From Chloroflexota bacterium (GTDB lineage: Bacteria; Chloroflexota; Dormibacteria; Dormibacterales; Dormibacteraceae): DNA of 10,659 bases. The notes below the pieces were generated by a model. It was not told the DNA's origin and ran no database searches. It worked only from the letters and a program-made list of their open reading frames with translations. The stretch covers positions 1-10,659 of the forward strand of contig VBFW01000137.1 in the NCBI GenBank assembly GCA_005880525.1, written 5' to 3'. A program made the translations under genes and the position numbers. How positions within the stretch are numbered: position 1 is the first letter of the stretch; each line of letters opens with the position of its first letter. This document shows, piece by piece, positions 1 through 6,206 of this stretch.

Positions 1-120
1 GCCGCCGGCGCCGATCACAGTCTTCAGCTCGCCAGGCTGCTTGCCGCGCGGCGCCTCGCCGACGATTGCGCCTTCGTGCACATACGTGCCCTCGCCGATG
101 CTGACGTTGGGGTGGATCAC
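1..120 (-). CDS. Hexapeptide-repeat acyltransferase (left-handed beta-helix), 5' part only
   Basis: Forty codons are visible before the window edge cuts the gene. The peptide opens with V-I-H-P-N-V-S-I-G-E-G and continues with I-V-G-E-A-P-R-G and T-V-I-G-A-G. This is the [LIV]-G-x-x hexapeptide rhythm seen at the N-terminus of acyltransferases acting on sugar nucleotides or amino sugars. The start is taken as GTG at 120, because it overlaps the TGA of the upstream oxidoreductase in a GTGA and has a GGGA five bases upstream. The frame stays open further upstream, so an earlier start cannot be excluded. The overlap implies translational coupling with the oxidoreductase. A dehydrogenase/acetyltransferase pair is what UDP-N-acetylglucosaminuronate-derived diamino sugar pathways (WlbA/WlbB type) carry, but no aminotransferase is visible, so the substrate is inference. 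The trimeric fold and CoA-dependent transfer are family knowledge. Confidence 0.75.
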   Translation of the reverse strand, partial: MIHPNVSIGEGTYVHEGAIVGEAPRGKQPGELKTVIGAGG

Positions 121-1181
121 GCCATTCCCAGCCGGGACGATGACGCCGCGCGGAGCTCGCGCTGCGCGCGCTCCAGAACTTTCACGACTGCGACGCCGTC
201 ATCGGCCGAGGCGATCGGGCGCCGGCCCGTGATGATGCAGTCGACGAAGTGCTCCAGCTGCTCGCGCAGCGGTTCGCGCTGGTCGAGACGCGGGATGACG
301 ATATCGCCGTCGCGCACGGCCGCGATGAATTCCGCGAACCCACCTTCGCGCGGCTGGTAGTCCGCGCCTTTGTCGTAGATGCGGAGCTTCTCAGTCGGGT
401 GCGTGTCGTCGAAGACCACCATCTTGCGGTCGCCCACGACCGTGACGCTGCGCACCTTCACAGGATCGAGCCAGCTGACGTGCACGCTGGCGAGCACGCG
501 GTCGGGATAGCTGAGGGTCACGAACACGACGTCCTCGGTGTCGGGCTTGAGGAACGACTGGCCGCGTGCGACAAGGTCGATGGGGTCGGACCCGAGCCAG
601 TATCGGAGCATCGAGAAGTCATGCGGCGCCAGGTCCCACAGCGCGTTGACGTCCTGACGAATCGGGCCGAGGCCTGTGCGCGTGAAGTACAGGTAGCGGA
701 TCTCTCCGAGGAGGCCGTCGTCGATGTAGCCCTTGATGGCGCGGACCGCCGAGTTGAAAAGGAAGGTATGCCCGACCATCAGCACGCGGCCGGTCTCCTT
801 CTCCAGCGCGGCCAGAGCCTCGGCGTCGGCCACGGTGCCGGCCAGCGGCTTCTCGACGAGCACGTGCACGCCGGCTTTGAGGCAGCGCTCGACCACCTCA
901 CGATGCGTTGACGTCGGCGTGGCGACGATGACCGCGTCGACGTCGCCGTCACGCAGCAGCCGGTTGTAGTCGGCGTACGCCCGCGCGGCGGGGTACTGGC
1001 GCTCGAAGGCGGCGAGGCGGGCGGCGGCAGGCTCGGCGCAGGCGGCGAGGCGCGCGGCGGCAGGCTCGGCGCAGGCGGCGAGGCGCGCGCTGCCCATGGT
1101 GCCGGCGAGGATGCGGGCGTAATGCGGCCCCCACAGGCCGAATCCGATCAGGCCGACGCGGAGCTGCCGGGATTCCGCCAT
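117..1181 (-). CDS. Gfo/Idh/MocA-family NAD(P)-dependent oxidoreductase
   Basis: The 354-residue length is typical for the family. The N-terminal Rossmann fold has G-x-G-x-x-G as GFGLWG (residues 13-18). The family signature E-K-P is at 110-112 in VLVEKPLAG. The C-terminal substrate domain contains GPIRQDVNALWDLAPHDFS, with H187 at the usual catalytic histidine position. The DVNALWDLAPHD stretch resembles sugar-nucleotide dehydrogenases of the WlbA/WbpB type, so oxidation of a UDP-sugar at C3 is plausible but not proven. The acyltransferase gene follows with a 4-base overlap. The ATG at 1181 has no good Shine-Dalgarno, but a CATAAT hexamer lies 17 bases upstream, implying a very short leader. 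Oddity: an 11-residue segment (LAACAEPAAAR) is duplicated at residues 34-55, from an in-frame 33-bp tandem repeat in the second beta strand of the nucleotide-binding fold, where the ribose-contacting acidic residue usually sits. Confidence 0.93.
   Translation of the reverse strand: MAESRQLRVGLIGFGLWGPHYARILAGTMGSARLAACAEPAAARLAACAEPAAARLAAFERQYPAARAYADYNRLLRDGDVDAVIVATPTSTHREVVERCLKAGVHVLVEKPLAGTVADAEALAALEKETGRVLMVGHTFLFNSAVRAIKGYIDDGLLGEIRYLYFTRTGLGPIRQDVNALWDLAPHDFSMLRYWLGSDPIDLVARGQSFLKPDTEDVVFVTLSYPDRVLASVHVSWLDPVKVRSVTVVGDRKMVVFDDTHPTEKLRIYDKGADYQPREGGFAEFIAAVRDGDIVIPRLDQREPLREQLEHFVDCIITGRRPIASADDGVAVVKVLERAQRELRAASSSRLGMA
1009..1090. repeat. In-frame 33-bp tandem duplication inside the oxidoreductase gene
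   Basis: Two adjacent copies of a 33-base unit (1021-1053 and 1054-1086) are identical. The same period continues leftward for about 12 bases with one mismatch (to 1009) and rightward for 3 bases. On the minus strand each unit encodes LAACAEPAAAR, so the reading frame is kept. Perfect identity at all third positions points to recent slippage or unequal recombination in a GC-rich tract, or to an assembly error. Confidence 0.9.
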
Positions 1182-1292
1182 GGGATTGAAGCCCGCGGAT
1201 TATGGCACAGGGGAACGGCGGTCAGATTGGAATCGGGTGCAACCCGCGGCCGTACAGTGTTCTGAATCCGTCAGCCACTCTAGGAGACGACC
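1182..1292. promoter_or_regulatory. Divergent intergenic region with candidate promoters
   Basis: These 111 bases separate the divergent oxidoreductase and folE genes. On the minus strand CATAAT (1204 to 1199) differs from TATAAT at one base and lies 17 bases before the oxidoreductase ATG; no convincing -35 was seen. On the plus strand TACAGT (1253-1258) fits TANNNT, with TTGGAA (1227-1232) as a poor -35 at a long 20-base spacing. The folE ribosome-binding site AGGAG is at 1282-1286, six bases before the ATG. No operator or riboswitch was recognised. Confidence 0.35.
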
Positions 1293-1946
1293 ATGTCCAC
1301 GTTCGGGTTCGACCCGGAAGAGACCACTCACTGGGAGCAGACGCGGCCCCGCAGCGTCACGCCCGCGCGCTGGAAGCAGTTCGAGGGCTACGCGACCGAG
1401 ATCTTCGACGCCTTCGGCATGGACCTCGACACGCCCGGCACCAGGGACACGCCCACGCGTTTCCTCAAGGCGCTGTTCGACGCCACCGCCGGCTACGAAG
1501 GCGACCCCAAGCTCCTGACCGCGTTTCCTACCGAGTGCCACGGCGGACCTGACTGCAACATCAGCCAGGTCATCGAAGGGCCGATCGAGTTCTTCTCGCT
1601 TTGCGAGCACCACGCGCTGCCGTTCCACGGCCATGCTTACATCGGCTACATCGCGCACGAGGAGATCATCGGCATCTCCAAGCTGACCCGGCTGGTGCGC
1701 GTCTTCGCGCGGCGTTTCACTGTGCAGGAGAGGGTCGGTGTGCAGATCGCCGACGAGCTGGTGCGCGTGCTGAAGCCGCACGGCGTGGCCGTCCACCTGA
1801 ATGCCACGCACCTCTGCACTCAGATGCGCGGCGTGCGCGAGGGCCACTCGCGCACCTGGACCTCATACTGGCGCGGCAACTATGAGTCCGAGCCGCAGCT
1901 CAGGTCCGAGTTCCTGGAAGCGGTCAACCAGACCAACACTCACTGA
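1293..1946 (+). CDS. folE: GTP cyclohydrolase I
   Basis: This 217-residue protein converts GTP to 7,8-dihydroneopterin triphosphate, the first step of pterin and folate synthesis. The core is clear: SLCEHHALPFHG (102-113) carries zinc ligands C104 and H107 with the neighbouring H106. ISKLTRLV (128-135) and FARRFTVQERVGVQIADEL form the conserved helix-strand region. HLCTQMRGV (173-181) supplies the third zinc ligand C175. The segment before the CEHH motif (ECHGGPDCNISQVIEGPIEF) has two extra cysteines and differs from the E. coli enzyme; it resembles a subgroup I know from actinobacteria and Chloroflexota. The start at 1293 is fixed by AGGAG six bases upstream. The stop overlaps the proposed start of the downstream reductase, so the two probably form a coupled pterin/folate operon. 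Confidence 0.97.
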   Translation: MSTFGFDPEETTHWEQTRPRSVTPARWKQFEGYATEIFDAFGMDLDTPGTRDTPTRFLKALFDATAGYEGDPKLLTAFPTECHGGPDCNISQVIEGPIEFFSLCEHHALPFHGHAYIGYIAHEEIIGISKLTRLVRVFARRFTVQERVGVQIADELVRVLKPHGVAVHLNATHLCTQMRGVREGHSRTWTSYWRGNYESEPQLRSEFLEAVNQTNTH

Positions 1947-2764
1947 GCACGCCCGCGCCCCTGCTCGAGGCCTTTGAGGTCCTCTACGAGGACGAAAGCC
2001 TCCACAGCTACCTGCTGCCGTTCGAGCTGGAACGGATCTACGCGGGCATCGGATTCGGGCCTCTGGCCCTTTACTCGAACTTCGTCTCGTCGGTCGATGG
2101 CGTGGTCACGCTCGGCGAAGGCACTTCCGCAGGCTCGGTGATCAGCGGCAAGTACCCGGCCGACCGTTTTCTCATGGCGCTGCTTCGCGCGTGCTCCGAC
2201 GCCGTCCTGATCGGTGCCGGGACGCTGCGAGCCACGCCCGGCCACCTCTGGACGCCCGCCCACGTGTTCCCGCGGCACGCCGAGGGCTTCGCGGGCTTAC
2301 GCCGCTCGCTCGGCCGCAGCCCGGAACCCAGGCTCGTTGTGATCACCGCCCGGGGCGCGATCGATTCATCGCACGTCGCCATCCAGCACGGCGCTCTCAT
2401 CCTCACCACCAGGCGAGGCGCCGACGCGTGCCGCCACCTGGTGCCTGACAGCTGCGAGGTCGTGGTGATCGGCGACGGGGAGGAGGTCGACCTCGCGGCC
2501 GCGATCCACGAGCTGCGCAATCGCAACCTCGGCGTGCTTCTCACCGAGGGCGGCCCCCACCTGGTGGGCGAGCTGATCGACCGCGGCCTGCTGGACGAGG
2601 CTTTCCTCACGGTCTCGCCGGTCGTGGCGGGCCGTGCCGAGGAGAGGCGGCTGGGCATGGTCGAAGGCGTCGAGCTGCTGCCGAAACGGGGCGTCTGGTC
2701 GCGACTCCTGAGCGCGCGGCGCCATGGCGACTATCTGTTCCTGCGCTACGGCCTGCGCGCGTGA
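1943..2764 (+). CDS. RibD C-terminal / DHFR-like NADPH reductase, probable CTG start
   Basis: The protein is 273 residues if it starts at CTG 1943. It has a single RibD_C (dihydrofolate-reductase-like) domain: NFVSSVDGVV (46-55, with the S-x-D-G motif), DRF (74-76), IGAGTLR (90-96), TEGGPHLVGELIDRG (from 201), and a closing DYLFLRYG. No deaminase domain is present. The layout matches M. tuberculosis Rv2671, reported as a functional analogue of dihydrofolate reductase, and sits beside folE, so dihydrofolate/dihydropterin reduction is a reasonable inference; the riboflavin-pathway reduction is the alternative. The start is odd: the first ATG/GTG/TTG in frame is GTG 2102 (residue 54), which would delete the first beta strand and the S-x-D-G motif. 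CTG 1943 overlaps the folE stop as CTGA, like the usual ATGA junction. No nearby Shine-Dalgarno is seen, consistent with coupling. Confidence 0.85.
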   Translation: MSTPAPLLEAFEVLYEDESLHSYLLPFELERIYAGIGFGPLALYSNFVSSVDGVVTLGEGTSAGSVISGKYPADRFLMALLRACSDAVLIGAGTLRATPGHLWTPAHVFPRHAEGFAGLRRSLGRSPEPRLVVITARGAIDSSHVAIQHGALILTTRRGADACRHLVPDSCEVVVIGDGEEVDLAAAIHELRNRNLGVLLTEGGPHLVGELIDRGLLDEAFLTVSPVVAGRAEERRLGMVEGVELLPKRGVWSRLLSARRHGDYLFLRYGLRA

Positions 2765-2783
2765 GAGGCCATTAAGTTCATGG

Positions 2784-2814
2784 TTGTCCACAGGCGGCGG
2801 GGACGGTGTAGGCT
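2784..2814 (+). promoter_or_regulatory. Candidate promoter for the HTH-membrane protein
   Basis: TTGTCC (2784-2789) and TAGGCT (2809-2814, fitting TANNNT) are separated by 19 bases in the 61-base gap after the reductase stop. The hexamer ends 11 bases before the ATG at 2826 and there is no Shine-Dalgarno, so the transcript would have a leader of only about five bases. The evidence is weak and based on spacing alone. Confidence 0.3.
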
Positions 2815-2825
2815 CTGATTCCCCC

Positions 2826-3683
2826 ATGAGAGCTCTCCCCCGCGAAGGCGAAGAGCAGGTCGACTCCGGCAACGGTCACGACGCGCTCGATTCCGTTCGC
2901 TCGTGGCTGGCGAGCGGCGCCCAGATGGTCGACCGGAGGCGCCGATTCGGCGACCACGGCAGGACCAGGAAGCTCCTGGTCGTCGACCCCTCGGCTCGCC
3001 CGAACGCGTCCGAGCGCTGGCATTCGACTACCTCGGCGCTACAGCGGCACACGGTTGGCGGCGCGCTGTCGGAGCTGGAGCCCGAGCACAGGCGCGTGAT
3101 CACACTGGCGTACCTGGAGGGGCAGACGAACCGTCAGATCGCGGCGACCCTCGGCGTGTCGGTGACGACCGCGCGACGCAGGCTGTGGGCGGCGCTCGAG
3201 CGGCTCGAGCTGTACGTCAGCGCCGCGGGGGCGTGGTTGGCTGGGTTGCTCGTCGGCTTCAGCGTCTACGTGCTTTCAAGGCTCGCCAAGCTGACGGAGC
3301 CGGCGAACACGGCCCAGCGGGTTGCCGCGACGGTGACGGTTGGGGCGTTGGCGGCCGCGGCAGTCGGCGTGATCTACGTCCTTCCTTCGATAAGCGCTCC
3401 GCTGCACGCGTCGCCGAAGGCTGCGGCGCCGGCGGCTCCAGGCTTCCAGGTGATCTTTCCGGCGGCGAACATCAGCGCGCCGCACAGCGTCGCGCAGCCG
3501 GATCAGCAGGTGCTCGGCAATGCCGTGAAGAAAGCGGATGCTGCCACGGGCACCAACCATTCGAGCAACGGATGCCACGGCAACCTCACCGGCGCGGCCC
3601 CGACGGTCCCGGTGGGACGGCATGGATACCATCCGGCCGGACCTCCGGTCAACCCTCTGAAGGGGGGCTGCAAGAACCGCTAG
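2826..3683 (+). CDS. Sigma-70 region-4-like HTH protein with membrane segments
   Basis: The ATG at 2826 gives 285 residues; an in-frame ATG at 2724 lies inside the preceding gene and is rejected. Residues about 80-128 (LSELEPEHRRVITLAYLEG, then TNRQIAATLGVSVTTARRRL) are a good sigma-70 region 4 / LuxR-like helix-turn-helix, the part that normally reads the -35 element. The first 80 residues are basic and polar and show no sigma region 2 (no recognisable -10 or core-binding motifs). Right after the HTH come two hydrophobic stretches, about 135-153 and 166-187. A 98-residue tail rich in Ala, Pro, Gly and His follows, with two cysteines (C250, C282). The protein therefore looks like a membrane-tethered DNA-binding regulator rather than a complete sigma factor. 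Topology is uncertain because the short loop between the hydrophobic stretches is basic. Targets are unknown. The gene converges on pepN. Confidence 0.8.
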   Translation: MRALPREGEEQVDSGNGHDALDSVRSWLASGAQMVDRRRRFGDHGRTRKLLVVDPSARPNASERWHSTTSALQRHTVGGALSELEPEHRRVITLAYLEGQTNRQIAATLGVSVTTARRRLWAALERLELYVSAAGAWLAGLLVGFSVYVLSRLAKLTEPANTAQRVAATVTVGALAAAAVGVIYVLPSISAPLHASPKAAAPAAPGFQVIFPAANISAPHSVAQPDQQVLGNAVKKADAATGTNHSSNGCHGNLTGAAPTVPVGRHGYHPAGPPVNPLKGGCKNR

Positions 3684-3695
3684 CGCGCTAGCGGT
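3676..3695. terminator. 20-bp perfect palindrome holding both convergent stop codons
   Basis: The perfectly self-complementary ACCGCTAGCGCGCTAGCGGT spans the 4-base gap between the convergent genes. It contains the plus-strand stop (TAG, 3681-3683) and the minus-strand stop (TAG, 3690-3688). As RNA it can form an 8-bp GC-rich stem with a CGCG loop on either strand. No U-tract follows on either side, so classical intrinsic termination is not supported. A bidirectional pause or terminator, an mRNA 3'-end stabiliser, or a protein site are all possible. Confidence 0.5.
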
Positions 3696-6177
3696 CGGCT
3701 TCTCGGGTCCTGAGCTCGCGCAGCGTCCCGTCCTGCGCCTCGAGCAGCGCGCGCCGCACCGGACCGGGCAGGTCGCGCTTGAGCATCCCATTCACGAGGT
3801 CGACCAGCTCCTGGGTCACGATCGTGGCCGGGTACATCGAGCGCACGAACATCAGGCCCTCGTCGATCGAGTGACTCTCCCACACGTCGAGCAGCTCGTC
3901 GAAGTAGCGCTGCACGAACGGCTCGAGCAGCTCCTCCTGGTCCGCGCGATGGAAGCCGGCGGCGAATGCGCGCTTCATCGAGAGTGAGACCTCGTCACCG
4001 TTCTTGACAGCGCTCCAGGCCTCTTCCTTCGCGTCGCCGGCAGGCCGCGACGCCCGGGCGGTGGCCGCCGACCTTCGACCCTCCTCAGTCGGATCGAGCT
4101 TGAGCTCGGACGCGATGAGGTCGTCAGAGGCGGCGCCGATGCGCACCAGTGCCGTCACCGCGCTCCACCTGACGGCGAAGTCGATCTTGAGGCCGTCGAA
4201 GACGCTCTCCTGGTCGAGAAGCGAGCGCACGAGCTCCACATCAGACGGGCGCCGTGCGGCGTCGATGAACGCGCGCGTCCACAGCAGCTGCAAATCGCCG
4301 CCGGGAGTCGCTCGCATGGCCCGTTCCCGTGCCCCCGACGCCAGGATCTCGCGCGTCTCCGCTCGGTGCTTCGGGTTCCCGTACTCCTCGATAGCTCCCC
4401 ACATGCGGCCGATGAACGCCGACACAAGCACGGGGTCCGACTCGACATCGATGTTGTCGAGCGAAAGGCGCGTGAAGTCGCGCGCCGGCAGCTCGGCGTC
4501 GCGAGTCATGTCCCAAAGCGCGCTCCACAGGACCGCCCGTGCGAGCGGATCATTCAGCCCCTTCAGGTGCTCTCGCGCGGTCGCCAGGGAGCGGCCGTCG
4601 AGCCGCAGCTTGGCGTAGGCGACGTCAGTGTCGTCGGGCAGGATCAGCGCCGGCAGCGGCTTGCCGTCGAGCTCCGGCACCGGCGTGAGCTCTCCGTCCA
4701 CGTCGAGCTCCACCGAGCTCCGGTGGCGGAGCGTCGATTCGTGCAGGTCGTACAGGCCCAGCCTCATTCGCTGCGGCCGCAGCGTCGGGTACTTGGCCGG
4801 CGCGCTCTGCCGGATCGCGACGTGCTTGATGCGATCGCCATCGGCCTCGAGCTCGGTCGCGAGCGTGTTCACGCCCTCCTTCTCGAGCCATACGCGCGAC
4901 CAGGACTCGAGGTCTCGCCCTGACGCCTCTTCGAGCGGACGCAGGAAGTCCGGCAGCTCGGTGTTGCCGTACTCGTGGCGGTGGAAGTACTCGCTGATCC
5001 CCTTGTAGAAGCGCTCTTCACCGACCCATGAGGCCAGCTGCTTCAGCACCGACGCCCCTTTTTCGTAGGTGATGGCATCGAAGTTGAGGTGCACCGAATC
5101 GACGTCGGGAATGTCCGCGACGATCGGATGCGTCGTCGGCAGCTGGTCCTGGGCGCGCGCCCTCGATTTCATCCGCGTCGCGAAGTCGAGCCAGGCGTTC
5201 TTGAACCTGGTCGCGCCGACCAGCGACACATACGCCATGTAGGTCGCGAAGCTCTCGTTGAGCCACAGGTCGTTGAACCATTTCATCGTCACCAGGTCGC
5301 CGAACCACATGTGCGCCATCTCGTGAAGGATCGTCTCGGCGCGTGAGAGCCGCGACGCATCGGTGACGCGCGAGCGGAACACCATGCGCTCCGAGTGCGT
5401 CACACAGGCGGCGTTCTCCATGGCGCCCGCCGAGAACTCGGGCACGAACAGCTGGTCGTATTTGCCGAACGGGTACCGATACCCGAACCGCCAGACGAAG
5501 AAGTCGAGGCCTTGCTTCGTGACCTCGAAGATCTCGTCGGTGTCCAGGTATTCGGCGAGCGATTGGCGAACGTAGAGCCCGAGCGGGATGTCGTGGTGGA
5601 CGTCACGGAACGACGCGTAGTCGCCTGTGACGATGGCGGTGATGTAGGTGGAGATCGGGTCGGTGGCGGGGAAGCGCCACTCGCCGCCCGCAGGCCTGGC
5701 CGGCGTCGTGTTCGAGACCACCACCCAGCCCTCGGGCGCCGTGACCGACAGCTCGAACGTGGCTTTCAGGTCAGGCTGGTCGAAGCACGCGTACACGCGG
5801 TGCGCGTCATTGCTCTCGAACTGGCTGTGCAGGTAGTGGCGGCCGTCAACTGGGTCCTTGAACCTGTGCAGCCCGGTCCCGTCGTGCATGTACTCGGCGG
5901 TCGCGTTGACCTCGAGCCGGTTCTCCGCCGCGAGCCCGTCGAGCTGAAGGCGGCCACCGTCGAAGGCGCTCGCGGGAAGCGATCTGCCGTTGAGCGTCGC
6001 GTGCTCAACCGACGGGCCGATGAATTCGATGAACGTTGAGGCGCCGGGTCGAGCGCAGCGAAAGTCGGCAACCGTCGACGAGGTGAAGGTTTCCCCGCCA
6101 GTGGTCAGGTCGAGCCGCACCCGGTAGCGGATGTCGGAAACCAGCTGCGCGCGCGCCCGCGCCTCATCACGCGTCAG
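3688..6177 (-). CDS. pepN: M1-family zinc aminopeptidase (PepN type)
   Basis: The protein is 829 residues from CTG 6177, or 810 from GTG 6120. It is a cytosolic metallopeptidase releasing N-terminal amino acids from peptides. Numbering from the CTG: substrate-binding GAMEN 251-255, zinc motif HEMAH 285-289 with third ligand E308 in WLNESFATY, and catalytic Tyr371 in ITYEKGAS. An ERAP1-like helical C-terminal half follows. The order and length match actinobacterial PepN. The start is unresolved: codons upstream of GTG 6120 encode NNLTRDEARARAQL, closely matching the conserved N-terminus of M. tuberculosis PepN (NLTRDQA...), so translation must begin earlier. Yet no ATG/GTG/TTG lies between 6120 and the in-frame TAA at 6201. 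Candidates are CTG 6177 (used here), ATC 6189 and ATT 6198. It follows the pseudokinase gene on the same strand by about 30 bases and ends inside the shared palindrome. Confidence 0.95.
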   Translation of the reverse strand: MTRDEARARAQLVSDIRYRVRLDLTTGGETFTSSTVADFRCARPGASTFIEFIGPSVEHATLNGRSLPASAFDGGRLQLDGLAAENRLEVNATAEYMHDGTGLHRFKDPVDGRHYLHSQFESNDAHRVYACFDQPDLKATFELSVTAPEGWVVVSNTTPARPAGGEWRFPATDPISTYITAIVTGDYASFRDVHHDIPLGLYVRQSLAEYLDTDEIFEVTKQGLDFFVWRFGYRYPFGKYDQLFVPEFSAGAMENAACVTHSERMVFRSRVTDASRLSRAETILHEMAHMWFGDLVTMKWFNDLWLNESFATYMAYVSLVGATRFKNAWLDFATRMKSRARAQDQLPTTHPIVADIPDVDSVHLNFDAITYEKGASVLKQLASWVGEERFYKGISEYFHRHEYGNTELPDFLRPLEEASGRDLESWSRVWLEKEGVNTLATELEADGDRIKHVAIRQSAPAKYPTLRPQRMRLGLYDLHESTLRHRSSVELDVDGELTPVPELDGKPLPALILPDDTDVAYAKLRLDGRSLATAREHLKGLNDPLARAVLWSALWDMTRDAELPARDFTRLSLDNIDVESDPVLVSAFIGRMWGAIEEYGNPKHRAETREILASGARERAMRATPGGDLQLLWTRAFIDAARRPSDVELVRSLLDQESVFDGLKIDFAVRWSAVTALVRIGAASDDLIASELKLDPTEEGRRSAATARASRPAGDAKEEAWSAVKNGDEVSLSMKRAFAAGFHRADQEELLEPFVQRYFDELLDVWESHSIDEGLMFVRSMYPATIVTQELVDLVNGMLKRDLPGPVRRALLEAQDGTLRELRTREADR

Positions 6178-6195
6178 GTTGTTGCGGATGCGTCG

Positions 6196-6201
6196 AATTT
6201 A
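6196..6201 (-). promoter_or_regulatory. Candidate -10 element just before pepN
   Basis: On the minus strand TAAATT (6201 to 6196) fits TANNNT and sits in the short gap after the pseudokinase stop (6207). A transcript starting six or seven bases downstream would begin at about 6189, essentially at the N-terminus expected for PepN from homology. No -35 was identified. It may instead be chance in the only AT-rich spot of the junction, with pepN simply co-transcribed. Confidence 0.25.
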
Positions 6202-6206
6202 GCGCG

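Noticed and set aside
249..911. 220-codon plus-strand open frame opposite the oxidoreductase
   Set aside because: Antisense shadow in high-GC DNA; the minus strand encodes a complete recognised family.
1009..1090. 33-bp repeat as a CRISPR array
   Set aside because: Copies are directly adjacent with no spacers and lie in frame inside a gene.
1200..1847. 215-codon minus-strand open frame opposite folE
   Set aside because: Shadow of folE; no motif and no ribosome-binding site.
2828..2837. 10-bp palindrome GAGAGCTCTC right after the HTH-protein start codon
   Set aside because: It is short and there is no second copy; a self-operator was considered but cannot be supported.
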